A stretch of DNA of 64,000 nt, taken from Bacteroidota bacterium. Its GTDB lineage: Bacteria; Bacteroidota; Bacteroidia; AKYH767-A; 2013-40CM-41-45. Positions 27,926 to 37,342 of the stretch are shown here, piece after piece. Both the position numbers and the translations under genes were made by a program. Position 1 is the first letter of the stretch, and every line of letters begins with the position of its first letter. The notes beneath the pieces were generated by a model that did no database searches, was not told the DNA's origin, and worked only from the letters and a program-made list of their open reading frames with translations. The stretch covers positions 1-64,000 of the forward strand of contig JADKKE010000010.1 of NCBI GenBank assembly GCA_016720655.1, in the 5' to 3' direction.

Positions 27926-29719
27926 ATGCAATTAAGCAAGGACATTTCAACCGGATTGACGACATCTCAACAGCTTATTGTATTGCTGCTCCTGGCATTT
28001 GGATTAAATTTCAATACTCTTTTCCATGAATATGCCCTGGATGATGCTGTTGTTCTCACAGGAAATACACTTGTTCAAAAAGGAGTCGCTGGAATCCCGG
28101 AAATTCTCTCCCATGAATTATTCTATGGATTGGAAAAGCAGGAAAGCGATCTTTCAGGCGGACGATACAGGCCCTTTGCACTGATTGTTTTTGCTCTGGA
28201 AGTCCAGTTTTTTGGAATCAACCCTTTTGTGAGTCATTTAATCAATGTACTTCTCTTTGTATTCCTGATTGCTTTACTTTTTCGACTACTTCAAAAGTAC
28301 ATTTTCAGGGAGCTAAATCCCAATCTCGCATTTCTTACCTGTATGCTGTTTGTGGTTCATCCAATCCACACCGAAGTTATTGCGAATGTCAAAAGTCGGG
28401 ATGAATTAATTGCATTCATTCTGCTTTTGCTTTCCGCATTTTCTATTCTCCGTTATCTGAAGAACAGAAAATTAATAAGTTTGCTCCCTGCAGCCCTCTG
28501 CTTCTTCATTTCCCTATTGACGCGAGAAAGTGCTATTCCTTTTATTGGAATTATCCCCCTCACAGCTTACTTTTTTTATAATCAATCGATAAAAAAAGCT
28601 CTCCTCCTTTCCATTCCGCTGTTTTCAATTTTCATTCTATACATGATTATCCGGATTTCAGTTGTCGGGCTCAGTCATTCAACCGACAGGGATGTATTGA
28701 ACAGTCCATTCATTCTGGCTACTGCATCCGAAGCATTTGCTACAAAAATATTTTTATTTGCAAAATATATTGGATTGCTCTTCCTTCCCTATCCCCTAAC
28801 ATTTGACTATGGATACAATCAAATCCCCTATATAAATCTTCATTCCTTCTCCTTTATTTTCTCCGCGATACTATTATTTGCCTTTGTAGTAATTTCACTT
28901 CTAACTTTTAAAACAAGGTCGCTTTTATCATTCTGTATTTTGTTCTTCTTTCTTACTCTGTTTCCATTCACAAACTTCATTATGGATATTGGAGCGCCGC
29001 TTGCTGAGCGTTTGCTGTTTCAACCTTCTCTCGCATTTTGCATACTTTTCTCCGCATACTTTCTTAACACTATTCCTTCCAAAAAAATTCTATCATTCAC
29101 GATATTCGGGTCAGTGCTCCTGCTCTTTTCGACATATACCGTAGTGCGCAACATGGATTGGAAAAATAACGACACATTATTCTTTGCTGATGTAGAGACT
29201 GTACCCAATAGTGTCCGGGCCAATTTGTATGCTGCAAAGCAATACATTCTGAAGTCGAAGAAAGAAACGAACAAAGCACTTAAAGATGAGTATTTCAAAA
29301 AAGCAATATTCTACGATGAACGAATTCTGCAGATTTACCCGCATTGCAAATTCATTTATGAAGATCTTGGCTTTGCATATTTTGGTTTGCTTAATTATTT
29401 AAAAGCCGCTGAGCTATGGAAAAAAGCTGCAATCCTGGAACCTTCCAGTACTTCTGCAAAAAAAAGGACTCAAATGATCAGTGATGTATTGTACAATGAA
29501 GGAAATAAATATTTCCGATCGGCGAATTACGCTGCTGCCATAACCTATTACACAAAATCTGTAGAGCTGAATGAAAATAATGCGGACGCCTGGTACAATC
29601 TTGGAGGAGCTTTTTTCAAAACAAAAGATATAAAAAACGGACTTGAAGCCTGGCAAATGGTGACTCTCCTGGATCCGGGTCGTGAACTGAAGATGGAACA
29701 ATTTCAGGGAAAAGAATGA
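27926..29719 (+). CDS. TMTC-like membrane glycosyltransferase with TPR tail (second copy)
   Basis: 598 residues from the ATG at 27926 (MQLSKDISTGLTTSQQL); a TTG at 27911 overlapping the upstream stop is an alternative. The layout is the same as its neighbour: the loop LFHEYALDDAVVLTGNTLVQ, the signature HPIHTEVIANVKSRDELIAF, about ten helices and a TPR tail (YLKAAELWKKAAILEPSSTS, AITYYTKSVELNENNADAWY). The pair clearly arose by tandem duplication and has since diverged. A gap of about ten bases indicates cotranscription. The stop at 29719 is only 13 bases from the stop of the convergent glycosyltransferase. Confidence 0.75.
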   Translation: MQLSKDISTGLTTSQQLIVLLLLAFGLNFNTLFHEYALDDAVVLTGNTLVQKGVAGIPEILSHELFYGLEKQESDLSGGRYRPFALIVFALEVQFFGINPFVSHLINVLLFVFLIALLFRLLQKYIFRELNPNLAFLTCMLFVVHPIHTEVIANVKSRDELIAFILLLLSAFSILRYLKNRKLISLLPAALCFFISLLTRESAIPFIGIIPLTAYFFYNQSIKKALLLSIPLFSIFILYMIIRISVVGLSHSTDRDVLNSPFILATASEAFATKIFLFAKYIGLLFLPYPLTFDYGYNQIPYINLHSFSFIFSAILLFAFVVISLLTFKTRSLLSFCILFFFLTLFPFTNFIMDIGAPLAERLLFQPSLAFCILFSAYFLNTIPSKKILSFTIFGSVLLLFSTYTVVRNMDWKNNDTLFFADVETVPNSVRANLYAAKQYILKSKKETNKALKDEYFKKAIFYDERILQIYPHCKFIYEDLGFAYFGLLNYLKAAELWKKAAILEPSSTSAKKRTQMISDVLYNEGNKYFRSANYAAAITYYTKSVELNENNADAWYNLGGAFFKTKDIKNGLEAWQMVTLLDPGRELKMEQFQGKE

Positions 29720-29732
29720 AAATAAATGGCGA

Positions 29733-30458
29733 CTATTTCAATCGATTCCATTTGAGCAATCCGGCATGGTGAAGGAAGTAACGCAGGGAAACATTGAGTA
29801 CTCCAAATCCATAGACCATACTTCTTTTTAAATTAATACTGGAAGCTTCTTCAAAATATTTCGTCGGACAAGTAATTTCTGCAATCTCAAAGCCTTTGTG
29901 AAAGATCTGAGCGATCACTTCGTTGTCGAAGATGAAATCGTCGGAATTGGAATTGTAATCGATCGCTTTCAAGACCGAACTATGGTATGCCCGAAATCCG
30001 GTGTGGTATTCACTGAGTTTCTGTCGCAACAGGAGATTTTGAACAAATGTGAGCATGCGGTTGGCAGCATATTTATATCGCGGCATTCCTCCTTTCAAGG
30101 CTCCCCGTCCAAGAATGCGTGAACCGATTACGGTGAGATACACACCATCCGCGATCACCGAAGCCATTGCAGTAATCAGTCTTGGAGTATACTGATAATC
30201 GGGATGCAGCATAATTACGATATCTGCATTGAGCTTCAATGCTGCATTGTAACAGGTTTTTTGGTTCCCGCCATAACCCAAATTCTTTTCATGGCGGATA
30301 ACATGTTCAATCCCGAGTTGGGTTGCCAATTCCGAAGTATGATCATGAGAATGGTCATCAACGAGAATCACTTCATCCACAATATCCCTGGGAATTTCCC
30401 GGTATGTTTTTTCTAATGTGCGCTCCGCATTGTAGGCTGGAAGGACAACTACAATTTT
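29733..30458 (-). CDS. family 2 glycosyltransferase, DPM1-like (start unclear)
   Basis: The core is a GT-A glycosyltransferase of the dolichyl/polyprenyl-phosphate sugar synthase type: KIVVVLPAYNAERTLEKTYR, VDEVILVDDHSHDHTSELAT, the acceptor-site block DIVIMLHPDYQYTPRLITAM and LSEYHTGFRAYHSSVLKAID. Homology clearly reaches back to the Lys codon at 30456-30458, but no ATG, GTG or TTG is found in frame there; the first in-frame candidate is a GTG at 30380, inside the conserved fold. A base error at the true start is likely. Polyprenyl-phosphate sugars made by such enzymes are the donors for GT-C transferases like the two genes convergent with it. Confidence 0.7.
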   Translation of the reverse strand, partial: KIVVVLPAYNAERTLEKTYREIPRDIVDEVILVDDHSHDHTSELATQLGIEHVIRHEKNLGYGGNQKTCYNAALKLNADIVIMLHPDYQYTPRLITAMASVIADGVYLTVIGSRILGRGALKGGMPRYKYAANRMLTFVQNLLLRQKLSEYHTGFRAYHSSVLKAIDYNSNSDDFIFDNEVIAQIFHKGFEIAEITCPTKYFEEASSINLKRSMVYGFGVLNVSLRYFLHHAGLLKWNRLK

Positions 30459-30647
30459 ATGTCTATGGTATATCCCCGGAAAGATAGAATATTTCTTCGT
30501 TTCGAAGATAAAAAATCCGGCACTGGAAGCACATGAGCAATGTTAGTTTCAGGGAATTCAATTTCTTTTGGAGGAAGCAAATAAATAGATTTTCGAAAAC
30601 AAAGCCATTCATTACATTTGAGGATTGTCTGTAAACAAATCACTCCC

Positions 30648-30733
30648 GGAGAGGTGTCAGAGTGGTCGAATGTGCCTGATTCGAAATCAGGTGTGCGGTC
30701 AAACGCACCGGGGGTTCGAATCCCTCCTCTCCG
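30648..30733 (+). tRNA. tRNA-Ser (anticodon CGA)
   Basis: An 86-base class II tRNA. Acceptor arms GGAGAGG (30648-30654) and CCTCTCC (30726-30732) pair fully. The anticodon stem CCTGA/TCAGG holds the loop TTCGAAA, giving anticodon CGA for UCG serine codons. The long variable arm (GTGCG-loop-CGCAC) is typical of tRNA-Ser, and the T arm has GGTTCGAATCC. CCA is not encoded directly after the discriminator. Single gene, with no other tRNA beside it. Confidence 0.95.
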
Positions 30734-30781
30734 CAAACCATTTTGCTTTCATTTTGTATCGTTTCCGAATACTGATTCGGA

Positions 30782-31741
30782 TCAATACCCAAAATCGCTT
30801 GCCACCTGCCGGCTAAAAATCGCCGCACCTGCTCCATTTAAATGTTCCGAATCTTCCCAGAAGTGTGGGTCACGAATTCGAGCATCGGATGTGTTCGTTC
30901 GACCGTAATCAATATATTTTATTTGATTGGCAGAAAATAGTGAATCGAGGTATTCGCAGGCAGGTTTATAAAAATCAATATTGCGTTTGTAATATACCGG
31001 AGATGTAAAACATTCCACTTGAATATTGTTTTCTTTTGCAATTCGAATAAATTGCAGTAAATATCGGGTAGCACTTGTATTAAAATACATCGGACCATCA
31101 GGATAATTGCGGGCAGTGAATTCAGTATGCAGACTGTCCAGCTTCGTCACAGGTCTTGGGATAAATCCATTTCCGGTAGCTTCCGGATTTACTTTTGTAC
31201 TAAAATAATTCAAAGCCGTATTGATCACCCGACCATTGAACCGATAACTTTTAAACTGATATTTCAGCGATTCAAAAGGACCCAGTTCATCCAGAAATTC
31301 AGTCACAACCGGATCTGTCCCGTAGTAAAATTTTAACTGCTGGATTCCTTTGGAAATAATTTTATCCTGAGAAGAAGTCATAAAAAAATCAGGCTCGATG
31401 TGCAGCAAGACATGCGCAGGCATTTTCTTCTGGTGGATCAGGATACTCATCAGTCCATTTTGAAAGCACTGATCCATTCCTGCATGACTGATATTAAACC
31501 CTGATTTGCCTTTAAAACTGTCGGGGTTCAACATGTAATAAGCACGTGAATCACCCATGATCAGGACATCCGGTTGCTTCGCTTTCTTCAGGTAATAATT
31601 GATCTTTCCTCCTGTCTGACCAACAAGGCATTGCTCATAGAAACTTTCCAGCACCAAATTCAAAACCCTGTCAAGAATTAGTGTTCCAAGAAGGAAGGCA
31701 GCAATAACGAGCAGTATTTTTTTTACAGTTGCCATCACCAT
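30782..31741 (-). CDS. SGNH-like accessory protein of an MBOAT acetylation pair
   Basis: About 319 residues with an N-terminal membrane anchor (KKILLVIAAFLLGTLILDRV). PDVLIMGDSRAYYMLNPDSF contains a GDSR block I motif as in SGNH/GDSL-type esterases and AlgJ/AlgX-like acetyltransferases. A late DPHFWEDSEHLNGAGA segment supplies the Asp and His of the triad (D-x-x-H style). Its start overlaps the stop of the MBOAT gene (TAATG), and the pairing is typical: the MBOAT protein passes an acyl group across the membrane and the SGNH partner puts it on a glycan or other acceptor in the periplasm. The target is probably a surface polysaccharide. Confidence 0.7.
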   Translation of the reverse strand: MVMATVKKILLVIAAFLLGTLILDRVLNLVLESFYEQCLVGQTGGKINYYLKKAKQPDVLIMGDSRAYYMLNPDSFKGKSGFNISHAGMDQCFQNGLMSILIHQKKMPAHVLLHIEPDFFMTSSQDKIISKGIQQLKFYYGTDPVVTEFLDELGPFESLKYQFKSYRFNGRVINTALNYFSTKVNPEATGNGFIPRPVTKLDSLHTEFTARNYPDGPMYFNTSATRYLLQFIRIAKENNIQVECFTSPVYYKRNIDFYKPACEYLDSLFSANQIKYIDYGRTNTSDARIRDPHFWEDSEHLNGAGAAIFSRQVASDFGY

Positions 31742-33162
31742 TAAAATTGAAAATAAATAAACTGATCCCCTTCCGAAACGCCAAACAAGAGAATGATGAT
31801 GAGCAAGAGGAGATGAAATGAAGAAAACTGCAGCCGGCTACTTGTCCTGTAAAATGTTTCAGCATTCTTTTTCCTGAAAATAAAGTAATCGAACACGAGC
31901 AATAAGGCAAGCATCGAAATCATATTGAAGAAAATGCTGGTATCCTGAATCCGGAGGTTCAACCAATCAACCGGATTAAAAATTGAACTAAGAATTCCAA
32001 CAGCTCCTTCAAAAGTATGAGCGCGGAAAAATACCCAAGTCAGACAGATGAGATTAAATGTCAGAAAAGCATAGCCTGCTTTTTTCCAAAAAGGCAAAAT
32101 AGGTTTTTTCACTTTTACATTGAACATCTTTTCACCAGCAAGGTAGACACCGTTTAGTCCGCCCCAGATTACAAAATTCCAGGAAGCCCCGTGCCACAAG
32201 CCACCGAGGAGCATGGTGAGCATGTTGTTCAGGTAGGTTCTCCATTTTCCTTTCCTGTTTCCGCCGAGTGAAAAATAGAGATAGTCGCGCAGCCAGGTAG
32301 ACAATGAAATATGCCATCTCCGCCAAAATTCAGTGACCGATTTACTGAAATAGGGAATGGAAAAATTCGTCATCATGCGATACCCCATTACCCTACCGGC
32401 ACCAATGGCTATATCCGAATAGCCGGAGAAGTCGCAATAGATTTGGAAGGCAAACATCCAGGTTGCAAACAAAGCAGTGAAACCTGTATTGAAATTTCCA
32501 TAGCTGTAAATGCTGTTGACATACATCGCAAGGGAATCCGCAACGACAACTTTTTTAAACAAACCATAGAGCATCTGCGACAAGCCAATCATCACATTGT
32601 CGTATTCAAGCTTGTTGTCATTTTTTTTAAGTTGTGGCAATAAAGTTGTTCCACGTTCTATAGGACCGGCTACCAATTGAGGGTAAAACATCACAAATAA
32701 AGCATAGATACCAAGATGTCTTTCCGGTTTAATATTTCCACGATACACCTCTATGGTATAGCTCATCGATTGAAAGGTGTGAAATGAAAGTCCGATTGGC
32801 AAAAGAATTGTCAATGCAGGGATTGGATTGCTCCAACCCAGCGATATGCACAATTCTTCTACATTTTCATTGAGAAAATTATAGTATTTGAAAAAAGCAA
32901 GGATTCCAATATTTGCAATGAGGCTAATGGTGAGCCAAATCTTTTTCTTCTTTTCAGTTCCTGCATTATCGATGACAATGGCAGCAAAATAATCCACCAA
33001 AATGAGGAAGAGCAATATCAACAAATACGGCGGATAGAAATACATGTAAAAGTATGAACTCGCTACGAGGAGCAGAATCCATCGAAACCTCGGTGCCAGG
33101 GCATAATAGCCTATAGTGACCGTGATGAAAAATATTAAAAAGACGATCGAATTGAAGAGCAC
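31741..33162 (-). CDS. MBOAT-family membrane-bound O-acyltransferase (AlgI/DltB-like)
   Basis: 473 residues with about eleven membrane helices. Family motifs: IGLSFHTFQSMSYTIEVYRG, FYPQLVAGPIERGTTLLPQL, YCDFSGYSDIAIGAGRVMGY, FWRRWHISLSTWLRDYLYF, and GGLWHGASWNFVIWGGLNG with the catalytic His. This is the AlgI-type enzyme that moves acetyl groups from a cytoplasmic donor to an exported glycan. It is translationally coupled to the SGNH-like gene downstream. The neighbouring glycosyltransferase genes suggest a cell-surface polysaccharide as the substrate. Confidence 0.88.
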   Translation of the reverse strand: MLFNSIVFLIFFITVTIGYYALAPRFRWILLLVASSYFYMYFYPPYLLILLFLILVDYFAAIVIDNAGTEKKKKIWLTISLIANIGILAFFKYYNFLNENVEELCISLGWSNPIPALTILLPIGLSFHTFQSMSYTIEVYRGNIKPERHLGIYALFVMFYPQLVAGPIERGTTLLPQLKKNDNKLEYDNVMIGLSQMLYGLFKKVVVADSLAMYVNSIYSYGNFNTGFTALFATWMFAFQIYCDFSGYSDIAIGAGRVMGYRMMTNFSIPYFSKSVTEFWRRWHISLSTWLRDYLYFSLGGNRKGKWRTYLNNMLTMLLGGLWHGASWNFVIWGGLNGVYLAGEKMFNVKVKKPILPFWKKAGYAFLTFNLICLTWVFFRAHTFEGAVGILSSIFNPVDWLNLRIQDTSIFFNMISMLALLLVFDYFIFRKKNAETFYRTSSRLQFSSFHLLLLIIILLFGVSEGDQFIYFQF

Positions 33163-33277
33163 ACGGGAAGAATTGGGTGGTCAAATATAATTATTTGTGG
33201 ATTTTAACAAAGAGCATTTTACGCAAACACAATACAAGTTTTTGATAACAGGTTTGTCGATAAAGTAGGCCGGGGAA

Positions 33278-34489
33278 TCAAAGATTCCTTTTTGTCGGCG
33301 TCCAGATATTGCTTTGAATCCCATTGATGAAGCGCCAGAATCCCTGGAGCAATGCCAGATTCATCAATGAAAAATAAGAAACAAAACGCAGCAACTTCAA
33401 ATGAATTCCTGCCTTGCCCAGAATTGAATCGATGAGCGGTGAAATGAGTAAAAGGAATTCGCCAAGAAAGAGTAAGGAATAAACAGGATGCGCACCAAGA
33501 ACTGTAAGTACTGCAAGACTTCCCAACGAAAACAAGATAAAAAATGGTGTGATCCATCACAGCACTTTATGGCTGATGAAGCAAAATCCTGTTGCTGAGA
33601 ATGGTTTGAGAAGCAGGGATGAAAACTCCTTCAGGTTTTGGAAATTACCTGCCGAAACACGGGCTTTTCTCCGGTACTCCTGCTTCGCTTCGTTGGATAC
33701 ATCTTCATAACAAATTGCATCCAGATCATTCAGGCAATGAAATCCCTTTTCCAGAATTTTCATTGAAATAAAAAAATCGTCGACCAGAAAATTTTGAGGC
33801 ACATTTGTATAGAGTTTCTTTCGAATCGCATAACAACCTCCAAAAGGACCCATCATGGTTCCCCAGATTAATCCTTCCTGGTATTTGATCAGATTCTCTC
33901 GTTCGATATATGACTTTTCCTGAATTGAGATACCATCACTTTTCATTCCGATGTTCAAAATATTGGCACCAACAAGACCAATTTCTTCTGCTTTAAAATG
34001 TCGGCAAAGAAAAGTAAGCGTATCGGGCTCGAACATTACATTCGCATCTGTAAGTATGAGAATTGGATTGTTTGCATGAGCAACCAGTTCATTGATCACC
34101 GAAGGTTTACCTCTCCGTTCCTGAAAATCGAAAAAACGAATGCGTTGATCGGATTCAGCAAGTCTTTTTACAATTGCTGAAGTTTGATCGATAGAAGCAT
34201 CAGAACCGATGACAATTTCAAGTTGGTGTGAAGGGTAATTGGATTTCAATATTCCTTTTATTTTTTCTTCGATTACCTTGTCTTCATTAAAGGCAGCCAT
34301 GACAACAGAAATAGCCGGCAAATCATCATTGGATTGGTGCTTGGAATGTTTAAAGGCTTTGCCGGAGGCCAATATCCCCAATATCAACGGAAATAAAATG
34401 TAACTGTAAAAAACAAAAAAGACCGACAAACAGAAAATGAGCAGGAAAAGGTTTACCATTTTTTGAGTTACTGTGCCAAAAATAGTCAT
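33278..34489 (-). CDS. family 2 glycosyltransferase interrupted by an in-frame TGA
   Basis: Start chosen at the ATG at 34489 (MTIFGTVTQKMVNLFLL); an upstream extension to 34561 looks unrelated. After a membrane helix comes a GT-A domain: LPAISVVMAAFNEDKVIEEK, LEIVIGSDASIDQTSAIVKR, the metal-binding ILTDANVMFEPDTL, FGGCYAIRKKLY, and QEYRRKARVSAGNFQNLKEF. At 33557-33559 the frame meets TGA directly after ISHKVL, yet the same frame continues for 93 codons with the expected helices (WITPFFILFSLGSLAVLTVL ... FWRFINGIQSNIWTPTK). Relatives have KVLRW here, so a CGA to TGA change is the simplest account. The truncated form keeps the catalytic domain but loses the last membrane segments. Role: probably synthesis of a surface glycan. 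Confidence 0.75.
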
Positions 34490-34654
34490 TGCTTTTTCAT
34501 CTGACAAGAGAGAATATCGTTCAAAACAGCAAATTCTTCTCTTCTTTCTTCGGGAAAACAAGCACTGTCACCGTCTTGTTAAAATCAGTACCACAGGTTC
34601 ATGCAAAACTTTTAGGATATAATAAATTTGTAACTTTATGCTAAATTAAAGGCC

Positions 34655-36109
34655 ATGAAAAAGCTCTGTACATTCGTTATTTTCCTCCTGCTCCACTCCT
34701 GGTCTTTTGCTGCCCTCAATGCCTATTTTTCGTATGCAACTTTCGACCAGCCGGGGAATTCTACCTATGTTGAATCCTATCTCAACATCATGGGCAGGAG
34801 TGTCAAAATCCAGCCCGACTCGAAAGGCAAATTCCTAGCGACTCTCGAAATCCAATGGGTTTACAAGAAAGGAGATAAAATTGTCCATTTCGATAAATAC
34901 AATTTACACAGTCCTCAGCTGGATAGTATCACCCAATCTATCCCGGATTTTATTGACCAGCAAAGAGTCGTACTCGACACCGGTGATTATACTGTAGAAC
35001 TGAAAATCGCCGATAAAAACTCCGGAGAAGCTCCCTTGTCAATTCATCAGAATATCCGGGTGTTTTTCCCTACGGATAAAGTCAGCGTTTCAGATATTGA
35101 ACTTTTGGAATCATACACTCCAACAAAAAAGGCGAGCACATTCACCAAAAGTGGTTATGATCTTGTTCCCTTTATCATGGCTTATTATCCACCGGAGATC
35201 ACGACAATAAAATTTTATGCAGAAATCTACCGAACAAAAGCTCTGCTGAATGAAGATTATCTCGTTCGCTATTTTATTGCAAACAATGAAAACAGAGTGC
35301 TCCAAAACGATCTGGTGATTAATAAAAAACAAAGTCCGGCTGAAGTAAATGTCATTCTTGCTGAGATCCCGATTGATGGACTCATCTCCGGGAATTATAA
35401 TCTCATCCTCGAAGTGCGAAGCAAGGAGAATAAACTGATTACCTATCAGCATGTACTTTTCCAAAGAAGCAATGTCAAAATTGTTAGTACTCCAAAAGAT
35501 CAGCTCACTACTCTGGATGTGAATGGATCGTTTATTTCGGAAGTCGATAATCCGGATACATTGAAAGAATATATCGCATGCCTTGCTCCTATTTCTTCGA
35601 ACAGTGACCTGCAGATCGGACAAAACCAGATAGCTCTGGGTGATGTGCAAAGCATGAAGCAGTTCATTCTGCATTTCTGGACATCAAAAGATCCTGAAAA
35701 ACCTTTTGAAGCCTGGAAAGCTTACCAGGCACAGGTGATGAAAGTAAATGCAATGTACAGTACCTGGAACAAGCCGGGATACGAGTCGGACCGCGGCAGA
35801 GTTTACCTGCAATACGGGATGCCGAATGCCATTGCATCTGAAAGCATGGACCCGAATGCTATCCCCTACGAAATATGGCAATACTATAAAGTTCTCAATC
35901 AAAGCAACCGGAAATTTGTGTTCTACAATCCGGACGGTGTTTCCAATGATTACAGACTCCTGCATTCGGATGCCAAAGGAGAGCTGAGGGATGATGCCTG
36001 GGAATTGAAATTGCATAGCAGGTCCCAGCAATTCAACAATCCGGATCAGCAGAATTCACAGGATATTTATGGAACCAAAACAAAAGAAAATTTCAAAAAT
36101 CCGAAGTGA
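34655..36109 (+). CDS. GWxTD-domain secreted protein
   Basis: 484 residues with signal peptide MKKLCTFVIFLLLHSWSFAA. The C-terminal ~130 residues match the GWxTD domain: QFILHFWTSKDPEKPFEAWK, YSTWNKPGYESDRGRVYLQY, GMPNAIASESMDPNAIPYEI and FVFYNPDGVSNDYRLLHSDA. The front part is made of beta-rich segments. The domain is widespread in Bacteroidota, Ignavibacteriota and relatives, usually in secreted proteins of unknown function. It is transcribed away from the interrupted glycosyltransferase. Confidence 0.8.
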   Translation: MKKLCTFVIFLLLHSWSFAALNAYFSYATFDQPGNSTYVESYLNIMGRSVKIQPDSKGKFLATLEIQWVYKKGDKIVHFDKYNLHSPQLDSITQSIPDFIDQQRVVLDTGDYTVELKIADKNSGEAPLSIHQNIRVFFPTDKVSVSDIELLESYTPTKKASTFTKSGYDLVPFIMAYYPPEITTIKFYAEIYRTKALLNEDYLVRYFIANNENRVLQNDLVINKKQSPAEVNVILAEIPIDGLISGNYNLILEVRSKENKLITYQHVLFQRSNVKIVSTPKDQLTTLDVNGSFISEVDNPDTLKEYIACLAPISSNSDLQIGQNQIALGDVQSMKQFILHFWTSKDPEKPFEAWKAYQAQVMKVNAMYSTWNKPGYESDRGRVYLQYGMPNAIASESMDPNAIPYEIWQYYKVLNQSNRKFVFYNPDGVSNDYRLLHSDAKGELRDDAWELKLHSRSQQFNNPDQQNSQDIYGTKTKENFKNPK

Positions 36110-36184
36110 GAAATTAAAAAAAAACCGGGTTTTTTCCATCAATGATTTAAGATTACCTTGCAGTCCGGCAGGGTAATTTTTTTT

Positions 36185-37245
36185 ATGACAGGTACAAAGA
36201 AACGTATTGCAGTAGTAATCTTAAACTGGAACGGTCAGTTTTTTCTGGAGTCTTTTCTCCCGGATGTGGTTCGGTATAGTGAAGGTCTGGCTGACGTAAT
36301 TGTGGCTGACAATGCTTCCGCAGATGAATCAGTAAACTGGCTGCGTAAAAATCTTCCTGCTGTCAGAATTATTCAGCTCGAAAAAATCTTGGCTTCACCG
36401 GTGGATACAATGAAGCATTAAAATTTGTTGACTATGAGTATTATGTGCTGCTGAATTCAGATGTAAGAGTCACTCCGGATTGGCTACAACCCGTTCTTGA
36501 TTTAATGGATAAGAACCCTGAATGTGCTGCCTGCCAACCCAAAATTTGTTCGCTTGCACACCCGGATGAATTCGAATATGCAGGAGCAGGCGGTGGATAT
36601 ATTGACGTTTACGGTTATCCATTTTGCCGTGGCCGGATTTTTCATTCGCTGGAAAAGGATTCCGCACAATTCAATGACAGCCGGCAAGTGTTCTGGGCAT
36701 CCGGTGCATGTATGTTTATCCGGTCTTCTGTTTTTCATCAATTGGGTGGCTTTGATACCGAATTCTTTGCCCACATGGAAGAAATAGATTTGTGCTGGAG
36801 AATTCATCGCGAAGGAATGCAGGTTTGGTATTGCGGCACGTCAACTGTTTATCACGTGGGTGGCGGCACACTTCCCAAGAATAATCCCAGAAAAACCTAT
36901 CTGAATTTTCGTAATAATCTGCTCATGTTGTACAAAAATCTGCCTGCAGATCTATTCCTTAAAGTCATAATTGCCAGAACAATACTTGATTCATTAGCAG
37001 CCATCATCTTTTTATTCCGCAATGGAAAGGCCGACTTTACTGCTGTTTTTGAAGCACATAGAGATTTCCATAAAATGAAAAAACAATATAAAACCACACG
37101 ATTGAATACGCATACTGCTCATAATCAATATTTTAATCTCATTTTTCAAAACTCCATTGTCCTTGCTTTTTACCTTTTCAGATCAAAGAAATTTTCCGAC
37201 CTTAATAAGTTCCCGCAGGCTAAAAAAAGCGGTGAAAAGGTGTAA
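36185..37245 (+). CDS. family 2 glycosyltransferase, rhamnosyltransferase-like (one frameshift)
   Basis: Start ATG at 36185 (MTGTKKRIAVVILNWNGQFF). The first part has DVIVADNASADESVNWLRKN. Near 36385 a run of six A should be seven; the next frame then gives the NLGFTGGYNEALK segment and YYVLLNSDVRVTPDWLQPVL. Later blocks, FWASGACMFIRSSVFHQLGG, FDTEFFAHMEEIDLCWRI and TVYHVGGGTLPKNNPRKTYL, are typical of WbbL/GtrA-linked rhamnosyl- or galactofuranosyltransferases. Cytoplasmic and membrane-associated, building a surface glycan. The donor sugar cannot be fixed from sequence. Confidence 0.8.
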
Positions 37246-37342
37246 GGGAATACGAGGAATTACAGAAACAAAAACCTGTTCCCGGCTTATACTACATCGG
37301 AACAAAATGGGTGCTCGAAACAGTACTCTTGAAGCTTAAATT

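Noticed and set aside
30449..30736. Minus-strand 95-codon open frame across the tRNA
   Set aside because: It runs through the tRNA-Ser gene and has no protein-like features.
36112..36135. Terminator after the GWxTD gene (AAAACC/GGGTTTT)
   Set aside because: The arms leave no loop and pair weakly; not convincing as a hairpin.
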